From positions 1 through 9,718 of the forward strand of contig JAQUXG010000053.1 in assembly GCA_028692515.1 (NCBI GenBank): 9,718 nucleotides of DNA, read 5' to 3'. Under the pieces are notes generated by a model. The model saw nothing but the letters and a program-made list of their open reading frames with translations, was not told where the DNA came from and did not search any database. This DNA is from Kiritimatiellales bacterium. GTDB lineage: Bacteria; Verrucomicrobiota; Kiritimatiellia; Kiritimatiellales; Tichowtungiaceae. How positions within the stretch are numbered: the first letter of the stretch is position 1; each line of letters begins with the position of its first letter. A program made the translations under genes and the position numbers. Positions 1 to 6,242 of the stretch are shown piece after piece.

Positions 1-2
1 CC

Positions 3-572
3 GCTGTTGAACCCGAACCGATTCGTCTGCCGATCCGACTGGGGGTCGCCCAGATCGGAGAAACCGCACCGCCAAACGAACTGATTAATGCTCTGAAAAG
101 ACATCGCAACCTGATTGCAGATGTTGTCGAACTTCCGCTGGCGGGCGATCCGAACAGCAACCGGTATTACTATCAGAAACCTGACGTCAACACCGGCGAT
201 CTGATTCGGAAACAGGCGGGAACTCTACGCAAACTGGGACAGCAGATGGGTGCGGATTATATTCTGGTGATCGGCGGAAACATTGATTCGCATGTCGAAG
301 CCCGGCCGGTTCAAGCCCTCGATTTGGCAATTCTTCCCGGGTTTATCATTCCGTCGCAGACCATCGAAATGACCGCGCGGGCCGGCGGAGCATTCATCAA
401 TGCGAAAAACGGACGGGTTGAATTTCTGCTGACGACAACATCAGAAACAACCAACAGCTGCCCGACGTTTTATGTCGACCAGAAGATGGAAGAAATGGCC
501 ATCGAACAACGTTCGACACTCAGTAAACAGCTCGCTGAAGAACTCGCCGCAAAGATCCTGTCTCGCAGGTAA
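3..572 (+). CDS. C-terminal part of a secreted/lipoprotein-like protein, function unknown (5' end outside window)
   Basis: The reading frame is open from the window edge and ends at TAA 570-572, giving 189 visible residues. The first in-window ATG (246) is unlikely to be the start, because the 81 upstream codons translate into protein-like sequence (RLPIRLGVAQIGE, then a region rich in Asn, Tyr and Asp). The visible part alternates beta-strand-like stretches (ADYILVIGGNID, LAILPGFIIPSQTIEMTARAGGAFINAKNGRVEF) and ends in a charged helix (STLSKQLAEELAAKIL). This layout is common in periplasmic lipoproteins that form a small alpha/beta domain; the N-terminus with any signal peptide is not visible. 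The family is not recognised. It is separated from the next gene by 67 bases and shares no obvious theme with the downstream enzymes, so it probably belongs to another unit. I am confident it is coding, but not about its role. Confidence 0.8.
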   Translation, partial: AVEPEPIRLPIRLGVAQIGETAPPNELINALKRHRNLIADVVELPLAGDPNSNRYYYQKPDVNTGDLIRKQAGTLRKLGQQMGADYILVIGGNIDSHVEARPVQALDLAILPGFIIPSQTIEMTARAGGAFINAKNGRVEFLLTTTSETTNSCPTFYVDQKMEEMAIEQRSTLSKQLAEELAAKILSRR

Positions 573-586
573 CTGAACAAACAAAG

Positions 587-616
587 TGTTTCTTAAAAAC
601 CGGCAGCTTCTATACT
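587..616 (+). promoter_or_regulatory. Possible sigma70-type promoter before the biosynthetic genes
   Basis: TATACT at 611-616 is a good -10 match. A weak -35 (TGTTTC, 587-592) lies 18 bases upstream. A transcript starting near 623 would have a leader of under 20 bases that still contains the Shine-Dalgarno site at 629-633. The -35 is poor and the -10 sits inside an inverted repeat, so this is tentative. Confidence 0.3.
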
Positions 617-620
617 GCCG
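601..620. repeat. Short perfect inverted repeat (6-bp arms) in the 573-639 gap
   Basis: The arms CGGCAG (601-606) and CTGCCG (615-620) flank an 8-base loop. On the + strand no T run follows. Read on the - strand, the stem is followed by GTTTTT (complement of 595-600), like a weak terminator, although no minus-strand gene is seen nearby. It also overlaps the possible -10 box, so it could instead be an operator-like element. Confidence 0.4.
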
Positions 621-628
621 CCCAATCC

Positions 629-633
629 GAGGA
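629..633 (+). promoter_or_regulatory. Shine-Dalgarno site GAGGA fixing the start of the fusion gene at 640
   Basis: GAGGA lies 6 bases before ATG 640. The only longer alternative, GTG 586, would add 18 residues that run through the inverted repeat and has no comparable site, so 640 is preferred. Confidence 0.75.
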
Positions 634-639
634 CATCTT

Positions 640-2358
640 ATGACAAATAAATTGAGACTCTCACCGGCAACGCCTGCTCATCGCAATGACATTGATCGCA
701 TCCGGCATGATGTCTATGCCGCAGAACTCGGACAATTCACACACAGTCCTGACGGCCTTCTCAGGGATCGCCCCGAGGTCGAAAGCGTTTACATTACTGC
801 CGTTCATGACGGCAAACTGGTCGGCTTCGTCGGCATCACGCCGCCCGCAAGCCCGCGTTACTCCGTGGATCACTATCTATCCCGCGGCAACGTCCCCGTT
901 CAGTTCGACCAGCATTTATATGAGATTCGCGCACTTACGGTGATCGATCCGGCGCGCGGGTCACTGGCGGCTCCGGCACTGATGTACGCTGCATTCCGCT
1001 GGGTACAAAGCCGGGGCGGACAACAACTGATGGCCATTGGACACCAGAAGGTGGTCGATATGTATCTGCGCGCTGGAATGCAAAAAGCCGGACGGCCGTT
1101 TCAGTGCGGTAATCTCGAATACGAACTCTTGACGGCATCCATCCGTGCGATTAACGAAAAACTGACCCGCTTCAACGCCCGGTTGAACCGGCTCGAAAAA
1201 CAAGTAGAGTGGCAACTGGACAGTCCATTCCATCGGCCTGCCGACTGTTATCACGGAGGTGCTTTCTTTAATGCCATCGGCAACCAGTTCGATGATCTGA
1301 ATCGTCGAAACGAGATCATCAATGCCGATGTATTGGATGCCTGGTTCCCGCCGTGTCCTTCTGCCCGGCAGGCATTACAGGAACACCTCGACTGGATCAT
1401 GCGCACCTCTCCGCCCAATCACGCGGAAGGTCTGGCGCAAACCATCGCCGAAGTCCGCGGCGTTGATGCCCACTGTATTCTTACAGGTGGAGGTTCTTCT
1501 CCGCTGATCTTTTTGGCGTTCCGGCAATGGCTGAAACCCACATCGCGAGTTCTGCTTCTCGATCCGACGTACGGTGAATATGCGCACGTTCTGGAAAAAG
1601 TCGTTGGCTGCAACGTCGAACGACTCAAGCTGGATAGAGATAACGAATATCGTCTGGACATGGAGGAACTCACCCGTAAGCTGGCCGAAGAATACGACCT
1701 GTTTGTCTGGGTCAACCCGAACAGTCCGACCGGGCAACATATTTCCCGAGCAGAAGCCGAAGCTTTGCTAAGCCGTTGCCCGCCGACCACGCGCGTATGG
1801 ATCGATGAAACCTATGTCGAATATGCAGGTCGGGAGCAATCACTCGAATCGTTCGCGTCACAAAGCGCGAATACGGTCGTTTGCAAATCGATGTCCAAAG
1901 TCTACAGCCTGAGCGGACTGCGAGTCGGTTATCTTTGCGGCCCACCCGGCATTCTGGAACCGCTGCGTGCATTGACTCCTCCATGGTCGGTCGGCCTTGC
2001 AGCACAAGTCGCCGCTGTGCATGCGTTGAACTCACCCGGCTACTACGAAAAACTCTATAAAGAAACCCATCGCCTCCGCGCCCAACTGGTGGAAGGTCTG
2101 CAGCAAATCGGCATTCGGGAAATCATTCCCGGAATTGCCAACTTCATTCTCTTTCATCTGGAGGATCATCATCCAGATGCCGCAACCGTAATCCACCGCT
2201 GCCGTGAAAAAGGATTATTCCTTCGCGATGCCTCCGAAATGGGCTCCGGTCTGGGCAACCGGGCAATCCGTATCGCCGTCAAAGATGCCCAAGCCAACCA
2301 CCGCATGCTCCAAATTCTGGGAACTGCCCTCTCTTCTGAAACGTCGCAGACACCATAA
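640..2358 (+). CDS. GNAT-type N-acyltransferase fused to a class I/II PLP aminotransferase
   Basis: A 572-residue two-domain protein. Residues 1-165 look like a GNAT/N-acyl amino acid synthase fold: acidic-basic helix (NDIDRIRHDVYAAELGQ), strand GKLVGFVGITPP (58-69), strand YEIRALTVIDPARG (94-107) leading into an acyl-CoA loop that is degenerate (RGSLAA rather than RGxGxA), and YLRAGM (142-147). A charged helical linker (about 168-193) follows. Residues about 200-565 are a fold-type I aminotransferase of HisC-like build: GGGSS (283-287), DPTYGEY (308-314), VNPNSPTG (358-365), IDETYVEY (388-395), the presumed PLP lysine K420 in KSMSK, SGLRVGY (425-431), and R544 as a candidate carboxylate-binding arginine. 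HisC-like enzymes move amino groups between glutamate and an oxo acid or phosphate ester. The fusion suggests that an amine made by one domain is acylated by the other (inference). It begins the enzyme run, 14 bases before the next gene. Domain calls are firm; the substrate is unknown. Confidence 0.9.
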   Translation: MTNKLRLSPATPAHRNDIDRIRHDVYAAELGQFTHSPDGLLRDRPEVESVYITAVHDGKLVGFVGITPPASPRYSVDHYLSRGNVPVQFDQHLYEIRALTVIDPARGSLAAPALMYAAFRWVQSRGGQQLMAIGHQKVVDMYLRAGMQKAGRPFQCGNLEYELLTASIRAINEKLTRFNARLNRLEKQVEWQLDSPFHRPADCYHGGAFFNAIGNQFDDLNRRNEIINADVLDAWFPPCPSARQALQEHLDWIMRTSPPNHAEGLAQTIAEVRGVDAHCILTGGGSSPLIFLAFRQWLKPTSRVLLLDPTYGEYAHVLEKVVGCNVERLKLDRDNEYRLDMEELTRKLAEEYDLFVWVNPNSPTGQHISRAEAEALLSRCPPTTRVWIDETYVEYAGREQSLESFASQSANTVVCKSMSKVYSLSGLRVGYLCGPPGILEPLRALTPPWSVGLAAQVAAVHALNSPGYYEKLYKETHRLRAQLVEGLQQIGIREIIPGIANFILFHLEDHHPDAATVIHRCREKGLFLRDASEMGSGLGNRAIRIAVKDAQANHRMLQILGTALSSETSQTP

Positions 2359-2372
2359 CCCCGAGATCGATC

Positions 2373-2939
2373 ATGCACTTTATTCCCTGGATATTAATTG
2401 CGTTACGAGCCCTTCTCCCGATCCTCATTTGGCGGATCGCCCATATTGACGCCCCCGGAATCCTTGCAGCCATCTGTATTTTTATTGCCGCACTGTCCGA
2501 TGTCTACGACGGGAAAATCGCAAGAAAGATCGGCACATCAACGCCTGCGCTTCGGCGCACCGACAGCGTGGTTGACCTTTTCTTCTTAGTTTCAACGATC
2601 ATACTTTTTGTTATGTACCACGCCCCCATCAGCCGCCCGGCTGCATCTGCCATTACACTCATGTTTCTGATGAGCATCACTGGACATGCGATTGCGCTCA
2701 TCCGGTTCAAACACAACGCCGCTGTTCACTCAAAGAAGCTCAAAATATACGCCGTATTCGTATACATTGGATTTTTCTTCGCCTGGATCACTGGGAGCCT
2801 GTCTCCCTGGATTTTCATCGCACTGGCCGTCGGCATCATCGCCGAAGCAGAAAGACATTGGATTCTCCTCCGATCCAAAACAGAACCGATTGATATCTCC
2901 ACATTGGAGGATGCCCGCAATCACAAAAAGCCTTCATAA
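2373..2939 (+). CDS. CDP-alcohol phosphatidyltransferase family membrane enzyme
   Basis: 188 residues with about six hydrophobic segments (roughly 4-20, 28-42, 68-82, 92-110, 124-140, 144-158). The family signature D-x2-D-G-x2-A-R-x8-G-x3-D-x3-D is present at 43-68: D43, D46, G47, A50, R51, D64 and D68 are in register, but the usual Gly before the third Asp is Leu (L60). All four metal-binding aspartates are kept, so activity is plausible. Members swap CMP on a CDP-linked lipid or alcohol for another alcohol in the inner membrane, making phospholipid head groups (PgsA, PssA, PIS and ceramide-phosphoinositol types). The length is typical of the small family members. The start ATG 2373 has only a weak upstream GAG. 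The C-terminal tail after about 165 is hydrophilic. A terminator-like hairpin follows the gene. Its place beside lipid kinase, UbiA and oxoamine synthase genes suggests a head-group step for a special lipid; the exact alcohol is not readable. Confidence 0.87.
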   Translation: MHFIPWILIALRALLPILIWRIAHIDAPGILAAICIFIAALSDVYDGKIARKIGTSTPALRRTDSVVDLFFLVSTIILFVMYHAPISRPAASAITLMFLMSITGHAIALIRFKHNAAVHSKKLKIYAVFVYIGFFFAWITGSLSPWIFIALAVGIIAEAERHWILLRSKTEPIDISTLEDARNHKKPS

Positions 2940-3004
2940 ACACATTGAAATCGGAGAAAAGAATAAGGTGCGGCTACGTAAAGTAATTCTATTTCTCTAC
3001 CGCC

Positions 3005-3036
3005 AGTAATCAGCTACGCTGAATACGTTTTTTTTT
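3005..3036 (+). terminator. Rho-independent terminator-like hairpin after the CDP-alcohol phosphatidyltransferase gene
   Basis: The arms 3005-3014 and 3018-3027 pair (nine Watson-Crick pairs with one A-A mismatch at 3009/3023) around a TAC loop, and are followed directly by nine T (3028-3036). It lies in the 122-base gap before the UbiA gene, which is transcribed in the same direction. It would end or attenuate transcription of the first two genes. The rest of the gap (2940-3004) shows nothing else I can support, and the weak ribosome site of the next gene follows at about 3049-3054. Confidence 0.7.
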
Positions 3037-3061
3037 AAAAAGCATTAACGAAAGAATAAAG

Positions 3062-4042
3062 ATGAAGTTGCCCGACACCGTCCGGTTCATAAAGGCCTAT
3101 ATCAAATCCATGCGGCTGTATTATGCGTTTATCACGGGAATCGCAGGATGGATCGGTGTCTCGTTTTACAATTTCTGCATGCCGGAACAGTTCAGCTGGG
3201 CGAGAAACTCATTATTGCTGATCATGCTTTTCCTGAGCTGGGGGATCAATCAGATCGTTAACGATTACCTCGGCCTTCCCGAGGACCGAATCAACGCGCC
3301 GAACCGTCCGATGGTTACCGGCGAACTCAACCCCCGCATAGCCATGCGGGTATCCGCAATTTTGATGACCGGCGTGATCGGAATCTCATGGGTACTGAAC
3401 CCGTGGGCGATTGTTCCGGTTATTCTGGGTGTCGTTTTAAATGTTGTCTATGAGCACGCGAAAGCGTGGTCTTTAACGGGCAACGTGATCTTCGGCCTGT
3501 CGATTTCCATGTGCACCGCATACGGCTTTCTGGCAGCAGGGCCATTACCGTCTCCAGTCTTTACCAGCCAGCGCATCTGCGTTCTGGCTCTGGTTGCTAT
3601 TCTCAACGGACTGATGACCTACTACACTTACTTCAAAGATTATGCTGGCGACAAGGCCGCAGGGAAACACACCTTCGTCGTTCGATACGGACTGAATGTG
3701 GCCCGCCATGCGGGTCTTTTGGGAGCTTTTCTACCCACCATCACCTTTTTCATTTTTGTACAGACCGGATGGTTTCCTCTGGAATCCATTCTGTATCAGC
3801 GCGATTTTGTTTTCTGCGGCATCATGACGCTCTTTCTGCAATTGTGGACGGCACTGCTGTTCTTCAGACATCCGGAAGGTGATCGAACCTATTTCAGCCT
3901 ATCAACAAATATCCGCGCCTGCGTGGCGGGGCAAATCACCTTGATTGCGATATTTAACGGAACACTGGCGCTCTATTTATTGTCGGCCAGTTATGTGTTT
4001 ATCGGGTTCCTGTTTGATCAATACAAGGACGCCAAATCATGA
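3062..4042 (+). CDS. UbiA-family membrane prenyltransferase
   Basis: 326 residues with about eight to nine hydrophobic helices. The first Asp-rich motif appears as NDYLGLPEDRIN (67-78), followed by NRP (81-83). Relative to the family NDxxDxxxD pattern, N67, D68 and D75 are present, but the middle Asp is Gly (G71). The second motif is KDYAGDKAAGKHT (192-204), keeping the DxxxD pair D193/D197 and G201. UbiA enzymes use Mg-bound prenyl diphosphates to alkylate aromatic or alcohol acceptors within the membrane (quinones, haem O, chlorophyll, archaeal DGGGP lipids). The acceptor here cannot be read. Start ATG 3062 has only a weak AAAG ribosome site. The stop overlaps the radical SAM start (ATGA 4039-4042), linking the two translationally. 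It is not an obvious ubiquinone or menaquinone gene, since no quinone genes surround it. Confidence 0.9.
   Translation: MKLPDTVRFIKAYIKSMRLYYAFITGIAGWIGVSFYNFCMPEQFSWARNSLLLIMLFLSWGINQIVNDYLGLPEDRINAPNRPMVTGELNPRIAMRVSAILMTGVIGISWVLNPWAIVPVILGVVLNVVYEHAKAWSLTGNVIFGLSISMCTAYGFLAAGPLPSPVFTSQRICVLALVAILNGLMTYYTYFKDYAGDKAAGKHTFVVRYGLNVARHAGLLGAFLPTITFFIFVQTGWFPLESILYQRDFVFCGIMTLFLQLWTALLFFRHPEGDRTYFSLSTNIRACVAGQITLIAIFNGTLALYLLSASYVFIGFLFDQYKDAKS
4025..4029 (+). promoter_or_regulatory. Shine-Dalgarno site for the radical SAM gene
   Basis: AAGGA, 9 bases before ATG 4039 and inside the end of the UbiA gene, supports the ATGA-overlap start. Confidence 0.6.
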
Positions 4043-5325
4043 GCACCCCGCACTTCCAGACCGGTCTGCTAAAAGGGTTGATCTACCTGCGCATCATCCT
4101 TCACATCCCGTTTTACTACGGGGTTCGGCCCCGTTATTTTTCATCGCCCGTTGCCTACATCCGGTTTCTTCGCCGAGCGTTGCAACTGCTGCTCGTATTC
4201 CGGCATAACAAGATCGTCCGTGTGTTTAACGGCTATAAGCTTCATCTCTACCTTCCGGCCTACCCGTCCAAAGCCTTCTTTTATGCGATTGAAAGCAAGC
4301 TGCTGAAATCCCCTCCCGGCCCGACTACCGTCGTTTTCTCCATGACCAAAGCCTGCCCGTACCATTGCAAGCACTGTTATCAAAAAAAGGATGGATCTTG
4401 GGATTTAGATGAATCCCTGATGATTCAAACAGCTCTGGCCGTGAGAGACACCGGCGTAGCGATGTTTGATATTGAGGGAGGAGAGCCTTTCACCCGCTAT
4501 TCCAAATTGCTCAAGCTGGTTCAATCGCTCGATAATCGTAGCGAAATTTGGGTCAATACAACCGGAGCACAGGTCAAACCGGGAATGTTGAACGAGCTGA
4601 AAACGGCTGGCTTATTTGGCATCATGGTTTCGATTCATTCGCCGGATCGCGCAAAACATGATGCCTTTACCGGAGTTCCGGGCTCTTTTGATGTCGCCTG
4701 CGCCATCATGAAAACCGGTCGGAGCGCGGGAGTTGTAACCGCATGCAATTCCGTTCTCTCAGAAGATGATATTCGCAACGGCGAACTGGATCACCTCATG
4801 GAGCTGACACGCGAGCTGAATTGCGATTTTGTGCAACTCATCCATCCCAAGCCGTCTGGACTGTGGATTGGGAAAAGAGACGGAATGCAAACGGATCCAA
4901 AAATTATTCAGATAATTCAACAGGAGCATGTTCGGTACAACGGACGCTCTATGCATGCCTATCCGGCGCTGGCGGCGCAGGTCTTTGAGGAACAGCGAAG
5001 CGTACTTGGGTGCACTGCCGGAGCCGCCGACCGATACTACATCGGGGCTGGCGGAGAAGTCCAACCTTGCGAATTTCTCAATATTTCCTTCGGCAATGTA
5101 CATGAAGAATCGTTCGCCATCATCTTTGAGCGTATGCGCTCATTCTTTAAAACCCCTGGCTCTGACTGGCTTTGCTGCACTCAAGCAGATGCCATTCAGC
5201 AGTTATTCGCGAAGCATGACATTACACAAACGCCCCTTCCGTGGAAAATTACCCGGGAACTGGTTGGAACGTGGGATCGAGGAGCTCCGACCCCCATCTA
5301 TAAAAAACTCGGCATTTACTCATGA
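4039..5325 (+). CDS. Radical SAM enzyme with SPASM/twitch-like C-terminus
   Basis: 428 residues. The [4Fe-4S]-SAM motif CxxxCxxC is C106-C110-C113 (ACPYHCKHCYQKK), followed by DIEGGEP (144-150), the SAM-binding GGE motif, and strand motifs IWVNTTGA and GIMVSIHS typical of the barrel. The C-terminus resembles SPASM/twitch domains: GC at 324-325, G339-x4-C344 (GGEVQPCEF), FGNVHEESF (351-359), then C379/C380. There are fewer cysteines than in a full seven-Cys SPASM domain, so perhaps one auxiliary cluster. The first 100 residues before the core are hydrophobic/basic (RIILHIPFYYG, RALQLLLVF) and may lie at the membrane, which would suit a lipid substrate. Such proteins start reactions through a 5'-deoxyadenosyl radical; the reaction here is unknown. 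Gene overlaps ATGA with both neighbours. Not recognised as HpnH, PqqE or another named protein. Confidence 0.9.
   Translation: MSTPHFQTGLLKGLIYLRIILHIPFYYGVRPRYFSSPVAYIRFLRRALQLLLVFRHNKIVRVFNGYKLHLYLPAYPSKAFFYAIESKLLKSPPGPTTVVFSMTKACPYHCKHCYQKKDGSWDLDESLMIQTALAVRDTGVAMFDIEGGEPFTRYSKLLKLVQSLDNRSEIWVNTTGAQVKPGMLNELKTAGLFGIMVSIHSPDRAKHDAFTGVPGSFDVACAIMKTGRSAGVVTACNSVLSEDDIRNGELDHLMELTRELNCDFVQLIHPKPSGLWIGKRDGMQTDPKIIQIIQQEHVRYNGRSMHAYPALAAQVFEEQRSVLGCTAGAADRYYIGAGGEVQPCEFLNISFGNVHEESFAIIFERMRSFFKTPGSDWLCCTQADAIQQLFAKHDITQTPLPWKITRELVGTWDRGAPTPIYKKLGIYS
4118..4141 (+). repeat. Intragenic GC-rich hairpin with T-rich tail in the radical SAM gene
   Basis: ACGGGG (4118-4123) pairs with CCCCGT (4129-4134) around TTCGG, followed by TATTTTT. 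It codes for residues 28-35. It looks like a weak intrinsic terminator about 80 bases into the gene, and resembles the one at 6456-6476. Confidence 0.45.
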
Positions 5326-6242
5326 ACATCACTCTCATCAAAAATCCATCTTCCCGGTCGGGGAAAGGCCGACGGCTTTGGCCTATCTGGGAAGATGAAT
5401 TACACAACCGGGGGATTGTATTTGAATCTGTCATCACCGAGCAAACGGGCGATGCATTCCAAGCTGGTAAAACGGCAACGGGAGCGAGGATCCTTGTCGC
5501 TGTAGGCGGTGACGGCACGATCAATGAGGTGCTGGACGGAATCATACAATCCAATAATCCCGATCTCAGCCTGGGAGTTCTTTACGCCGGAACCAGCCCC
5601 GATTTCTGCCGGTTTCATGGCATTCCAACCGAACCTCATAAAGCAATTCAATGTCTGCTGAGTCAAAAACCCAAAAAAGTCGATGTGATTCGCATCCATT
5701 ACATGAAAAGGGACGGGATTCAACATACCGCCTCTTTTGCCTGTGGATGCAACATTGGACTGGGAGCTTCTGTCGCAAATTTTGCCAATCACTGGCGCAA
5801 GCGATTCGGTGATACGCTGGGAACCGGGTGGGGAGTTGTCCACTCGATTGTACGAACCCAGCCCGTCGATCTGTTGCTCGAAATCGACGGGGTTCAAAAA
5901 CAAATCAAACAGGTTAACAATCTCTCGATTTTAAAGAACCCGCATATTGCATCCGGCCTCAAATTAAATGTCGACCTCCAACCGGACGACGGAAAAATGT
6001 TACTCGTCGCCATTCATGGACAAACCCGCAAAGGCCTATGTGCATTATTGCCCGCTTTTTATTCAGGGGAAGCCGCCGACTCGACCGCCGTTTTTATGCA
6101 ATCATGCTCTACAATCAGCGTTCACTCGCCGGCCCAGCAAGCCGTTGAATTTGATGGCGATGATCGGGGTTTTCTGCCGATAATTGCGCAAATTCTGCCG
6201 CGCGCTTTACAACTTATTGGAGGCTCTCATGACGGAATATGA
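5322..6242 (+). CDS. Diacylglycerol/sphingoid-base kinase family lipid kinase (DAGK/YegS/LCB5-like)
   Basis: 306 residues, the normal size for bacterial DgkB/YegS proteins. The N-terminus MNITLIKNPSS matches the opening strand (IxNPxSG) of the family. The nucleotide loop is VAVGGDGTINEVLDG (59-73). The next conserved block, usually GTxNDFAR, reads GTSPDFCRFHGIP (90-102), a clear variant. CGCNIGLGASV (141-151) matches the substrate-domain entry, and VEFDGDDRG (275-283) stands where the family has a DGE motif. These enzymes use ATP to phosphorylate diacylglycerol, sphingoid bases, ceramide or related lipid alcohols at the inner membrane. With an alpha-oxoamine synthase in the same operon, a sphingosine/ceramide-type substrate is an attractive inference but unproven. 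It overlaps the radical SAM stop (ATGA) and the ThiL-like gene by 14 bases. No strong ribosome site is seen, so it is probably translated by coupling. Confidence 0.9.
   Translation: MNITLIKNPSSRSGKGRRLWPIWEDELHNRGIVFESVITEQTGDAFQAGKTATGARILVAVGGDGTINEVLDGIIQSNNPDLSLGVLYAGTSPDFCRFHGIPTEPHKAIQCLLSQKPKKVDVIRIHYMKRDGIQHTASFACGCNIGLGASVANFANHWRKRFGDTLGTGWGVVHSIVRTQPVDLLLEIDGVQKQIKQVNNLSILKNPHIASGLKLNVDLQPDDGKMLLVAIHGQTRKGLCALLPAFYSGEAADSTAVFMQSCSTISVHSPAQQAVEFDGDDRGFLPIIAQILPRALQLIGGSHDGI
6219..6223 (+). promoter_or_regulatory. Shine-Dalgarno site fixing the ThiL-like gene start at 6229
   Basis: GGAGG lies 5 bases before ATG 6229, within the end of the lipid kinase gene. The longer frame back to 6184 would add 15 residues with no such site. 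Confidence 0.8.

Noticed and set aside
1375..1790. Two long overlapping minus-strand frames inside the fusion gene
   Set aside because: They lie fully opposite a gene with strong aminotransferase motifs, and their translations show no recognisable domain; they are shadow frames.
640..2358. Histidinol-phosphate aminotransferase (hisC) of histidine synthesis
   Set aside because: The HisC resemblance is at family level; there is no his operon, and an acyltransferase domain is fused on.
2686..3009. Plus-strand frame of 107 codons overlapping the CDP-alcohol phosphatidyltransferase end and the gap
   Set aside because: Most of it is out of frame over the real gene, it lacks a ribosome site, and the low-complexity translation matches nothing; its end runs into the terminator stem.
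2969..3009. GTG-started 13-codon frame in the 2940-3061 gap, considered as a leader peptide before the terminator
   Set aside because: The purine-rich stretch before it is poorly placed and the peptide has no run of one amino acid as attenuator leaders do.
2373..4042. Archaeal-type ether lipid pathway (UbiA as DGGGP synthase plus CDP-archaeol enzyme)
   Set aside because: No GGGP synthase, G1P dehydrogenase or geranylgeranyl reductase is seen in the window, and the UbiA motif differs; kept only as a distant possibility.
4039..5325. Hopanoid radical SAM protein HpnH
   Set aside because: No other hopanoid genes are present, and the C-terminal SPASM-like cysteines do not fit my recollection of HpnH.
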